From positions 62,001-126,000 of the forward strand of contig JASWJB010000019.1 in the NCBI GenBank assembly GCA_032433595.1: a DNA stretch of 64,000 nucleotides, given 5' to 3'. The position numbers were made by a program, and so were the translations under genes. Every line of letters starts with the position of its first letter. The first letter of the stretch is position 1. The notes beneath the pieces are model-generated. The model made no database searches. It was not told the origin of the DNA and saw only the letters and a list, made by a program, of their open reading frames with translations. This document shows positions 27,085 through 37,100 of the stretch, piece by piece. Origin of the DNA: Conoideocrella luteorostrata (lineage: Eukaryota > Ascomycota > Sordariomycetes > Hypocreales > Clavicipitaceae).

Positions 27085-27965
27085 ATGTCTTCAACCTCCC
27101 AGAGCGTTCAATGCTTCGGCAAGAAGAAGACGGCCACAGCCGTCGCCCACTGCAAGGTTCGTCCTGGGGAACCTCTAGCTGTTGTCCTTTCCCCCAAAGC
27201 GTTGGGCGGACACGACGACTTCCTACAGACCACATACCATGAGTTACGCGATAGACTGACTGACCTTATACATATAGTCTGGCCGTGGTTTGATTAAGGT
27301 TAACGGCCGTCCTCTTAGCCTGGTGCAGCCCGAGATCCTGCGTTTCAAGGTACGAATTGAATTCAAGAGTGTTAGAGGAAGAGAGAAGGGAATGTCCTTT
27401 TCTGTGCAATGAATAAGTCAACGATGCGTAAACCCCTATGTCCTATGGAACACATGCCACAGCTTCGGATATAGTCAAATTCAGCACCGCCATACAAATC
27501 AAGACTGCCGGCCGGTCGAGCTGGTATGGGATATGACGGGAACCGTGATTTGCGTTATTCATCTTACGAGGCTATTGGAACAGGACAGGGCATCTTCGCT
27601 TGGAATTTCTTTCCTGTTATTTATTCTTTTCCCTTCGGTATACGAATCTCATGCTTACACACGCGACTGCCTAGGTCTACGAGCCCCTCCTGGTTGTCGG
27701 CCTCGACAAGTTCGCCAATGTCGACATCCGCGTCCGCGTCACTGGTGGTGGCCACACCTCCCAGATCTACGCCATCCGACAGGCCATCGCCAAGTCCCTG
27801 ATCGCCTACTACCAGAAGTTCGTTGATGAGCACAGCAAGAACATGCTCAAGCAGGCTCTCGTCCAGTTCGACCGCACCCTCCTCGTCGCCGACAACCGCC
27901 GCTGCGAGCCCAAGAAGTTTGGTGGTCCCGGTGCCAGAGCCCGCTTCCAGAAGTCTTACCGATAA
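27085..27965 (+). CDS. rps16: 40S ribosomal protein uS9 (S16)
   Basis: Component of the small cytosolic ribosomal subunit; the C-terminal tail of uS9 reaches the P-site tRNA. Exons 27085-27156, 27278-27349 and 27675-27965 are all phase 0 and give 144 residues, matching the family. Landmarks are [76 protein letters not shown] and the conserved C-terminal [11 protein letters not shown]. Intron 1 has donor GTTCGT rather than the usual GTANGT; intron 2 is 325 nt. It is transcribed away from the eL32 gene. Confidence 0.97.
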
Positions 27966-28988
27966 ACGCATTTCGTCTTTCTTTTTGGGGGTTTACAAGC
28001 AGAAAAAGAATTGGCAATGTCTTCTTATGTTTTATCGGTTAACACACAAACGGCGAGGGGAGCTACTGTGGCGCGAGAGAGATACTTTGGTGCGGTTGCC
28101 CAGACAGAATAGACAAGATGCGGTTCTGTTTACGTTTGCACACATTCCGGCATGGGAGAGGGACACATTTGAGAAGTGGAGAGAAGGGCAAAGGGGTGCG
28201 ACAGTCACTGTCATGTAGGGTGTGGACACACAAAAATAGGTTCGGAGTCTCATGTTCCCCGGCATGGGAATAGGAATAGGTTTCCCATTGGCATATGCAT
28301 GGCCTCGCTTGGACGGATTGTTAAATAGGTCTGGCAAGCAAATGAAATCTTCAACGTTCACGATAATTAGCTGTGCGTGATTTGTGTGTATGGTACGGAG
28401 TACATGGTGGATGAAATGCCATTATGTCGTGTACCGAGCTCAGCGCTCACGACATTCCCAATGTGCGAGGTCGTTGGTCTCGCGAAACAGAGCTTATGTA
28501 CGATTAAGCGTTCAGTCAGCCTCAAAATAGATCTGACGATTCAAGAAAAAGGCATGGTTTGTCACAGACAAACATTCAGGCAGCCGCCGCTGCATTCAAT
28601 TACTATTACTAAGTCTTGATGCGTCGTACATTCTGATTTAAACAGTTCCACCGTGCGGACTCTCAGGCGTGAACCATTGCCCAGTAATGCCAGAAGCCTG
28701 ACTGACATCCATTAAAGAAAGCCATCAAAACGTGTTCTGCATAAAGACGGGCATGTTGTTGCCTCGCGTACAGCCTCCGCCGCCCAGGACCCACGAACCA
28801 TTGGTTCTCAAGAAAGACTGCCAACTCTCTTCTCGAAGCTGTTCATCGCTTTTCATTAGTCGCAGATCACTTCAAGGCCATGTAGCTGAAAGTTTCCCAT
28901 TAAACGCCACCAGCTCTTCGAATACCAAATGTGATAAAATGTGATAGCCTACGCCAGCAAGTCATCTGCTATCATGGCATATGGTCCT
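27966..28988. other. Intergenic between convergent genes
   Basis: The 3' flanks of the uS9 and AAR2 genes meet here. One nonamer copy is at 28394-28402. Short frames are present but unsupported. Confidence 0.4.
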
Positions 28989-30563
28989 CTAGTTGGACCA
29001 TGACACCAATCCAAGCTGTCGGCCGTCATCGTCCAGCTCGACGATCTCCGGAGCCCACTCGCCACGCTCATCTTCGGCCTCTAATTCAGACAGCTCGAGC
29101 TCTATTTCCTCGCCGTCTTCCAGCATGAAAGTTCCCTTGCGGAGATAACTAGATGATAGGTTCCAGCCCAAATTGGCCAAGACAGCCTCTAGTTTAGAGA
29201 AGGCTGTGCTGACAGCAAGATGATGTGTGGTGATGTTGTTTTTGTGGTCATGTAGGAACTCTTTCATACGGCGCTTATATATGATGAGACTGACACGCAG
29301 CTCCCGACAGTTAGGCTCCGAGCGGTCAAGCAAGGTAGTGTCCATCCACTTGTTGCCGTAGGTGAATTGAGCAGCTAGAGCATGCCACAAGGATGCTGCC
29401 AATATAGGTTGTATTTCAATTAGGAGGTGGGATTTAACGAGAAGTTTGAGGACCATAAACCACCACTGGTCAAGGCAAGCATCGTTACCAAGAAGTATGC
29501 CGACAATAAAAGAAAACTGAAATTCGCCCACCAGATCCTCGTGCACGAGGTCGCTGGATGGATCCTCAATTTGGGACAGCAGATATGTAGTTGGGTCTAT
29601 GGCCTCCCGTGTTCGTTCAGGGCCAATCGATTCAACGGAAAACAACCTTGTTGTCCTTTCAAATGTAAACTTAAGCTGTCGCAATTGGAGATTTTTGTTG
29701 GGCACCGCTCGCTCCAACTGTACTTCTGCAGAAAACTGCACGACACCAAGGGCACGATCCAGGGTATGAACAATCCACCCACCAACTTGGGGACCTGTGA
29801 TACGGTTCAACAGTGAGGTGGTGACGTTCGTCGTCAGCTGTTTCCACATTTTGCGGTTGGCCTCGGACTTAGATGCGGACAGCTGGCCAACGGCCCCTCC
29901 AACTGCGGACGGATCTGAGAAGGGTACGAGCTTGGCATGGATATTGGGTACTTTCTCGGCAAGATTGCGAGCTTCAGAGCGCGGCGTCTCGGTAAGGACC
30001 TCGTTGTATTTGTCCCATTGCACAACATGAACACGATCACGAGATTCGGAACCAAACAGCCAAACACCAGTTCGAGCCGCCACACCACTCGGGTGAGCAA
30101 CCCAGAAGAAGTGCGGACCTCTTGGAATATCTCGCACACCGCCAAAATTCTTGGCTGCAAAGGAGATAGCGTCGTACCCAACAGTGAAGTACTCAGGCAA
30201 GTCGATAAAAATGGCTACGTCTCCTCCACCCATGGTATGTGACTGAGCATACTGTGCCAGCTTGGCTGGGCTTGCCGAGAAATCTTGGCGGCCTGCAGCC
30301 CGACTCCCGCTCAGCAGATAAGTCTCCCCGGCTGTTGGAAGCCATGAAGTAGGACCAGTATTGTCGTCATCTTGATCGGTGGCTTGCTGTTCCGTGCTAT
30401 GAGGAGATGATTCAGGTCTCAGAACACGAAGACTGCCCAAAGGATGGGCACCGACTACGGACACCGATTCGTGTGAGCGGGTTGACCGTGCGCCAGTCGA
30501 TGCGGTAGAGTTTGATTTGGCGATTCCTTTGGGCTTTGACGTGGACATTGGTTTGGCGTCCAT
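28989..30563 (-). CDS. aar2: AAR2-family U5 snRNP assembly factor
   Basis: AAR2 binds Prp8 in the cytoplasmic U5 snRNP precursor and is exchanged for Brr2 during nuclear maturation. A single uninterrupted frame gives 524 residues from the ATG at 30563. The family core starts at about residue 115: IFIDLPEYFTVGYDAISF, FGGVRDIPRGPHFFWVAH and GVWLFG, followed by helical C-terminal segments (for example QWWFMVLKLLVKSHLLIEIQP) and an acidic tail ending VSWSN. The first 110 residues form a Ser/Thr-rich extension not typical of the family; an internal ATG at 30233 (MGGGDVAIFIDLPE) would give a more usual N-terminus and could be the true start. The frame is also open further upstream to 30797, so the 5' end is uncertain. 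Confidence 0.88.
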   Translation of the reverse strand: MDAKPMSTSKPKGIAKSNSTASTGARSTRSHESVSVVGAHPLGSLRVLRPESSPHSTEQQATDQDDDNTGPTSWLPTAGETYLLSGSRAAGRQDFSASPAKLAQYAQSHTMGGGDVAIFIDLPEYFTVGYDAISFAAKNFGGVRDIPRGPHFFWVAHPSGVAARTGVWLFGSESRDRVHVVQWDKYNEVLTETPRSEARNLAEKVPNIHAKLVPFSDPSAVGGAVGQLSASKSEANRKMWKQLTTNVTTSLLNRITGPQVGGWIVHTLDRALGVVQFSAEVQLERAVPNKNLQLRQLKFTFERTTRLFSVESIGPERTREAIDPTTYLLSQIEDPSSDLVHEDLVGEFQFSFIVGILLGNDACLDQWWFMVLKLLVKSHLLIEIQPILAASLWHALAAQFTYGNKWMDTTLLDRSEPNCRELRVSLIIYKRRMKEFLHDHKNNITTHHLAVSTAFSKLEAVLANLGWNLSSSYLRKGTFMLEDGEEIELELSELEAEDERGEWAPEIVELDDDGRQLGLVSWSN

Positions 30564-31323
30564 GACGACAATGGAAATGAAAACGTTGCAACCTCGATGT
30601 AAGTCAAGAACCAACCTTGTCATACGCCTATACTCAGGTGGTGGAGGGGATAGAGCACTCCCTCCGACAGCCCGGCCGTCGACCGAATGGTACACAGCAA
30701 GGGGGAAAGAGAAAAGAAACAAGTATGAAAGCGACCCTTTGAGGAAGAAATTATGGCGGAAAGAAATTTTGACGGAGTTGTGGTGTCGTCTCGCCACACT
30801 TGCTTTCCGGATGTGGAAGATGAAAAAAACAGGGGATTGTGACAGTTCAGTCGGTGGGGGTCGAAGAATGGCACGTCCAGGACGTCGTCATAATGGCTTT
30901 GTTGGCTGATGCCGCGGCACCACTTTCATGTTCAATGTTAAATGTGCCTTCCAACTTGCAGTACTCTGCCTGCCATGGGCCGATGTATTGACGCGACCAT
31001 CGAATGGTGCATTCGTTAAAGACCAGAAAGGTCCAAATTGCTTCGAGTCGTGCGATGAAGCGAGTCTTAATTTAGCGCACCCGCAGCCGCTCTTTCGATG
31101 TCTGCATTGCCCCATATCACCAGCAGCTACCATTAATTTCTACTCGACCCAGCGGCAGCATCCTTCATCGGTGCGACGGAGGCGCTTGGTGATATATTCT
31201 ATGGATGTATGCGTAATCTTTGAAAAGCCTCGTCCTGATTCGCATACATACATATATACGGTGCAGCCTCGCAGGAGATCTAGCAGAATACTGCAGAAGC
31301 ACAATTTCCCTTTTCTCCAATCC
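30564..31323. other. Upstream region of AAR2, up to the duplicated segment
   Basis: Probable AAR2 promoter. A 214-residue plus-strand frame (30928-31572) runs through here into the duplicated segment; it shows no recognisable motif, and its last part overlaps sequence that decays freely in the duplicate copy, so it is not called. Confidence 0.35.
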
Positions 31324-33057
31324 AATGCGTGTCATCCCTGTGCACGCCAGGCGACGACTGACAAGGGGCAAGCGCAAACACATGAGAACAGAGGAGATTC
31401 AGGTCCTTCGACCACCATTAAACAGCCTTTACTGGGCCACTTGGACCACGTGAACAGCTATGATTCATGTCCGCCGCTTCCAGAACCCAGCATGCGAGAC
31501 TTGCAATTTTTGGACTCCCACCCGGCTATGACCTTGCCAAAGCTTGTGGTCAAAAGTTTATGTTCAACATAGCACTATTGCATACCACATGTAATATAAT
31601 TCGCATCAAATTCATCAGCTATCTTGTTTGTACCCCATACCGCCCATGAATCGCTCGCACGGTAACTGCGTTTGCGGCTGCCGTCAATTATTACACTCTA
31701 GTTCACTATCGCTACACCGCACCCTGCCCAAAAGAGGTGAAACACTTCACTAGGTCGATACCGCTTTGTCATTATCGCTTCGCAGATATTGCTGGGATAT
31801 AAATGCATGGTCTACCTGGATATGAGAGGCGCCAGAGCATCTGCATGCAGTGCAAACGTTAAGAAGCTGAATCCCACTGCTAGCGCTGGAAATGCAGGAC
31901 CGAACGCATTTCTCATATTTGCTTCTGACCAATTGAGCTTTGGGCCCAGCTCGTCAACCACATTGCCAGATCGAACTGCGTCTAACAAAGGACTGTCCAT
32001 GGATTGTCTATTGAGCGAAAGCACAATCGTGGAGTAGTCCGAAACATATCTGTCCTCAATCGATTCTTGGAAATTAGACACTGCTTCATTATAGATGGTG
32101 GTGCATGTTCGGTTCATCCGACTCTCTGCAGCAATTGCCCTCGAATGAAACGTCTTAGCCCGTGAAGTGTGTTGCAAATATCGATCCCCCAGTATCAACA
32201 TATAATCGTGTTCTTCCGACAAGTAATCTTGCTCGTCACTCCCCGCTGCCCAATTCCGTTTTGCAGCATGTTGATGATGATGGATGACATCGAGACTTCG
32301 GCGGATGGCGAAGTCGGCGCAATGGAGGAGAGTTCCGACTCCTGTGGGCGAAAATTTAGAGATAATGGTCTGGCCATGCATATCAGGCTCAGCAAGCAAT
32401 AGACCAAACACAAACTTGTATTCGGCATCGAGTGCGTCATCCTTGGTTCTGCTAATGTTTCTGTTATCCCGATCAAACGGAAATCCAGGGCCAAACCTCT
32501 TCGTCAGAGCCGACCTCTTTTGGCGCATTGTCCATGCAAGGATTTGCATAACGGACTCTTGATAGTCCATGGTGTCAAAAATTGAGTGGGTAAGAGGACT
32601 AGCGAACCTCTTGCTCCTTTTTGGAGATCCGTCATGCTTTGCATACTTTGGTTTTTGGTAGTCCTTATATGGATGCCATGCGACCGTTGGGTCCCCCCAA
32701 GCTGGATCCCAGGTCGTGTCGTTTTTCGGCTGGTAAAGCCTCGCGCATTCACCGCCAGGGTCATCAACGGTATCGACTTTGATGAACTCCTGCATTGGCG
32801 GAGGAGGCGGTGGCCATGATGGACACGAGCCGACTAGCCGACAATCGCAATCCCATTTTCTCTCGGCCCAGCTAACAAAAGGAAGTCTCTTTTCATTATA
32901 CCTAGTCCACCAGCATCCTTTCGTTAGAGGCGCGGGTTTATAGTAGGAAGCTCCGCCGCCCATTGTGATAAGTCCGGCGAGTGAGTGGTTGGCCCGTGGA
33001 AACGATCCTTCGCGAACATGGTCAGCTTTTATAATCAGGCTGGCGGCTTAGCACTCT
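31324..33057. repeat. Intact member of a duplicated 1.7-kb segment
   Basis: This is the interval to which the decayed copy at 5137-5637 aligns, in inverted orientation. Its right edge is sharp at 33057, just before a CTCTCGATGT minisatellite. The left edge fades near 31324. No terminal inverted repeats or target duplication are visible, so I describe it as a segmental duplicate rather than a transposon. The interval contains one long minus-strand gene and shows none of the dense transitions seen in the other copy. Confidence 0.85.
31812..32963 (-). CDS. Unrecognised protein within a duplicated segment
   Basis: One uninterrupted frame of 383 residues from ATG at 32963. I do not recognise the family. 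The N-terminus starts MGGGASYYKPAPLTKGCWW and carries five Cys within the first 50 residues (KGC, WDCDC, GSC), followed by a run of six prolines (about 52-57). The centre is polar with a short His run (HHHQH). The last 30 residues (FGPAFPALAVGFSFLTFALH) form a single hydrophobic segment near the C-terminus, which could be a tail anchor. No signal peptide is evident. The coding status is supported by an undisturbed frame at a locus whose duplicate has been destroyed, and by the exact conservation of the start region in that duplicate. Function unknown; secondary uses such as a selfish or effector-like gene are only speculation. Confidence 0.68.
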   Translation of the reverse strand: MGGGASYYKPAPLTKGCWWTRYNEKRLPFVSWAERKWDCDCRLVGSCPSWPPPPPPMQEFIKVDTVDDPGGECARLYQPKNDTTWDPAWGDPTVAWHPYKDYQKPKYAKHDGSPKRSKRFASPLTHSIFDTMDYQESVMQILAWTMRQKRSALTKRFGPGFPFDRDNRNISRTKDDALDAEYKFVFGLLLAEPDMHGQTIISKFSPTGVGTLLHCADFAIRRSLDVIHHHQHAAKRNWAAGSDEQDYLSEEHDYMLILGDRYLQHTSRAKTFHSRAIAAESRMNRTCTTIYNEAVSNFQESIEDRYVSDYSTIVLSLNRQSMDSPLLDAVRSGNVVDELGPKLNWSEANMRNAFGPAFPALAVGFSFLTFALHADALAPLISR

Positions 33058-33105
33058 CTCTCGATGTCTTCTCGATGTCTCTCGATGTCTCTCGGTGTCT
33101 CGGGT
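33058..33105. repeat. Minisatellite, CTCTCGATGT units
   Basis: Four to five imperfect copies of CTCTCGATGT/CTCTCGGTGT lie directly against the right edge of the duplicated segment. The position suggests a breakpoint-associated repeat, but no equivalent is present next to the other copy. Confidence 0.7.
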
Positions 33106-33328
33106 CTCCAGGTGGACCTGAAGGTAAAAATCTAGCATCCACGCCTCACCTACGGAGTACAATTTCATGGAATGGGTGACCCCACCCCCCTGCTACGGCG
33201 TCAGTTAACAGAGCCTCGAAGGCGCCACACGGACTGTGACAACATGCATGACATCCTCCAAGATGCCAGGTGGGTAAATCAGGTGAAGCTACCAGAAACT
33301 TTGATAAGGGGAGAGAGTCTCATGGAAG

Positions 33329-34103
33329 GGGCAAGTAAACACGCAAGTGGCTATAGTAAACACGCAAGCTGACTTGTCTAGAAACGTATTAGGTACCCCA
33401 CCCACCAAAACAGGAGAGAAAGTACCTTCTGAGTTTCTGGCCTTATCACCTACGGTCGCGCCAATTGTTGTTAACATCCTCTCAAAGGCCAAATTTATCT
33501 TGACTTTGACGCCGAAGCCTGCTTGAACCCATAGGGTCTTTCACTTCCTTGTGGTTATAAGTGCTGGTTTGTATATAAATTCGGTACTTTTGACGGTCTT
33601 CGATTAATCGGATAGTGGCACGGAAAGGGTAATTTATTTTTCTCGTGGAGCTCTTGTATTTGCCTCTGTTTAAGCTCCATGGTTAATATTTGCCGCTTCT
33701 TTGGCATTATATAGAGATAAAGTACTAGGCGCCGGAAAGACTGCTTTATCTATTGCCGCTTTTGACTGTCGTGAAGCCCTCTGCGCGTTGGTTCTCTCGG
33801 AAGGCATCGTAGGCCTTGTCAATTGAAGGAAATTCTAATTCCGTGATATCGTTATCCATGATAATAGCGGGCACGCAGAGTGCATCGTTAGAGGGAGGCT
33901 TTTCGTGATGTTGTGTGGTTGAAGCTGCGTTATAGGCGTGCCGCTGCAGACATAGTGCCTAATTGAAAAATGCGTCGCGCACGGCTGTAAGGCCGGAAAC
34001 TTAGAAGGTACTTTCTCACCTGATTTGATGGGTGGGCACCTAACACTTTTCCAGACTAGTCAGCTTGCCTGTTTACTATAGCCACTTGCGTGTTTACTTG
34101 CCC
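33329..34103. mobile_element. Non-autonomous DNA transposon with about 131-bp inverted termini
   Basis: The element starts GGGCAAGTAAACACGCAAG and ends with its inverse. Comparing both ends, the inverted similarity runs about 131 nt with roughly a dozen mismatches. It is flanked by an exact 8-bp direct repeat, CATGGAAG (33321-33328 and 34104-34111), a classic target-site duplication. Within each terminus GTAAACA-GCAAG motifs recur in tandem. Long inverted termini with an 8-bp duplication fit Mutator-like elements better than hAT elements, whose termini are short. The interior (about 510 bp) holds only a short remnant frame, so the element must rely on a transposase encoded elsewhere. Confidence 0.88.
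33746..33958 (-). pseudogene. Possible transposase N-terminal remnant
   Basis: An open stretch of 70 codons inside the element, ending at the stop 33746-33748. It reads ...VPAIIMDNDITELEFPSIDK then AYDAFRENQRAEGF and TTVKSGNR. The pattern of a short acidic segment followed by a helix and GF-x-V-K resembles the N-terminal region of Mutator-like/FAR1-type transposases, where a sentence such as 'SxEEAxxFxxxxAxxxGF' is typical. That resemblance is weak and from memory. An ATG lies at 33859 and the open frame starts just after a CAATTAG that could be a splice acceptor. Confidence 0.4.
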
Positions 34104-34111
34104 CATGGAAG

Positions 34112-37100
34112 AACCCGCGCCACAGCGCACCCAGTTTCCAAGCCGGAACAAACTCTCAGCGCAGTACTCGGTACAACACGGACTGATTTACTTAACACGT
34201 GCATTAAATGACAACATAAAGAAGCAGCCGGGTGTTAGTTAGGTACTGGGTACCCAGTGACGTGTGGCTCAGCAGGTCTCGCGGGTGGTCCGAGCCCGAT
34301 CTGAGTGTACTCCAGCGCCATCTCTGAATGGATTTCGTCATGAAAACCCAGTCACAGAAACCTTGACCAGCAGCAGAGGTGCAATCGCAGACATGCAGGC
34401 GTTGTGATATATGGCGAGGCACGGAGGTCCGTCTGGTTGGTCCAACCCTTCGGCAAGAGCCGGCGACAGCTAGTAAAGTTCAAGCCAGGTTGGGACGATA
34501 CAAACTCGCTACTCGGGGAGACTTGCTGTGGTGTCAATGATCTAAGACGGGGCCGAAATCCCAACACGCTTTCCTCTGCAGTAGTCCCATCAACCAGGCC
34601 ATTCTAGCCAGCGTGGAGGGTGTGTCTTGTTATTGCCTAGGGCTAGTCTAGCAAATTTACCTACATACTTTACTCCGTACAGAGCAGGGACTACTCGGTA
34701 GAGCTATGTGCTCTACGGCAAGACGGTTACACTCCGATTTCACTAGCCCCAGCGGCCCCTTTTCGTAGCACTTCTTGTAGTTGCGTCCTTTTAGCGCTGC
34801 TCTAGCGCCCGGCAACCGTTGCCAAGACCTGACACCGCTATAGGTTCCTAAGCGACGAACTACACCCTCAGGCGACGTAGTTATACAATACTCTGCGGTC
34901 TGTATGTACTCCGTACATGCATCTTCGGTAAGTTGGCCATGTCTGGTCAGTTGTCGTATTCGAGTGCGCATCGGCTCACAAGCGCTGGGACTTGGGTATC
35001 AGGGCGATCTCATGGCTACCTGGGTAAGAAGTCGAAGTCCGCATGGCAGCGTCCACTGCCGCCGTTGCATACTTGCACGTGCCATCAATGCCATGGGTTT
35101 GGTTTGGAACCGACATGTAGCCCAAACATCCAAACGCAACCGCTGCAGCCATCGCCAGCACACGATGGACTTGGTGAGCGCGAATGCAGCTGAATCAATC
35201 CGATCTCACGCTCTTGGCCGGCATGTCCAAGAAGGTCAAAGAATACCGTCTTCCAAGCATTCATGCATGCGGATGATGAAGATGCTAGCGGTGCCTCGGC
35301 TAGCTGATGCAAAACAGATCAGATGAAATACGATCGGGGATTAGAGGCATAGGAGTGCTCGAGCTAGGGAATACCAACGTCTGCATCTCTAACGGGTCCG
35401 GCCTAGTTGATAGGGGGTGTGATAGTGAGCAACCTCGAAAACCGCCGGGTCTGGTGGCACACCGGCATCCGGATCCGCTAACTGCTGGGTCAGGCAGGGT
35501 TCGGGCGTCTGGTTGATTGAAAGCAGCCAGAAGGCTGGGCCGTCACCAGCGTGATACAGAGCATCTGCAGGTGTTGGACAGGGAGGTCAATAGCCAGAAC
35601 TGTGGTGGGAGGAATGGGAGGGGGCGTGGCCGACATCCTGTTCCGAAGCTTCGGAACGCTGGATCTATATCGTACGGGGAGGAGCATGTCTAGTGTGCTC
35701 TAGGGCCATGGCCATGCCTTGCGGAAATCATGCAAACATGGTGCAAGGCTGGGTGTGCTGATTGATGTACTGTGCTGTTCTGTACAAGTATGGAGTACTC
35801 GGTGCAACCGGCCGCCCCTGGAGAGAGAATCCAGCCTGATTAATATTAAAGCCACCGTGGCCAGCATGACCCTCAGCTGGTTGCGCTAGGTACAGAACAA
35901 GGTAAAAGGCAGGCTGGGTGCTGGCAATTAATTACACGTTGTCGACCTGTATTTGCCGGAATCGCGGGCAAGGCTCTGGCAACCACCTTTGCAAGAGCGT
36001 GAGAAGTTCGTACTCATTCCTGTCTCTTGCGCATTGTAAACTATCCCAAATTCTGTGCGTAGGTCTTGCCCATATTCGCGCGGCTTTGTTGCTCTGAATG
36101 TGCATCATGTTGCGTGCCCCGTCCTTACTTGCCTGCCTGCCTAATGGAGCGACCGCGTTTTCAGCAAATCTCCAGTACGACGTGTGTTTCGCATACGGAG
36201 TGATCCGGGTCTCGTCTTAGATTCATATTTTCATCTACTAGCTGTTTAAGTCCATTGTCTTTTCAAGCTCTACATCAGATTGCTCTCCAGTCAGCTTGGT
36301 GTTTATGAAGAAGATGGAAACTGCGCTTCCTTTTTAAGGCAAAAGAGAGACGAACACTTATTGTCAGGCTTCTCTATACTTGCTTAACCCCCCCCCCCCC
36401 CCCCCGGCTTTAAACAGGCGGCTTTATCCACTGTCGCGAACATATATCAATCGATCGGCGTTGCATTTGGCATCTTCTCCAACAATGCCGAATGCGATAA
36501 CTGACGCGCATAGCCTTCAGTGCATGGACTGAAATCCTCTACTAGCCGACCACAGCGTTCTCCTCCTGATGCCGCAGCAGCGGTCGCAGCTCTCGCCATG
36601 CGTTGGCGCCCGGCCCGTGAGCCTGGCAACTGTCTAGCCTCTACGGAGTCCGGAGCAGTCTCCCAATCACTATGCACAACCTCGCACAAGCACTGCCCTG
36701 CACGCACGCCCATAACTAGTTGCCTGTTCTTCCAGAACGCCGCCGCCGTTTCATAAATTTGTACCGAACAGACCAGAGCCCCCCTCCATTCCACCAGACA
36801 GCAAACAGTGCCAAGCAATCAATAGATAAGGCTGGACTCTAACGCTCTGGTGCCAGTACCGGCGCAGCACTAGAAACCGCTCGGTTTGTTTGCTTGACCC
36901 AGTGCTTCGGTAACGCGATCCGAGAGTTAGCACACAACCACACACCCCCTAACTAGCTGGCTTTAGGCCTTCGACTCCTCTCCCCTCGGGTTGTTGGTGC
37001 GCAAAGATCAGATCATGACTACAGGACTAGTGTTGGTGTCAAACCAACACAGTTCGTCCAGCTCGCATTAGCCTCATCTTTTAACTTCTCGCCTGGAAAC

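Noticed and set aside
30928..31572. 214-residue plus-strand frame upstream of AAR2
   Set aside because: No motif; its 3' part overlaps duplicated sequence that has decayed without regard to this frame.
33321..34111. Assigning the 775-bp element to the hAT superfamily on its 8-bp target duplication
   Set aside because: hAT termini are short; about 131-bp inverted ends fit Mutator-like elements better. The superfamily stays open.
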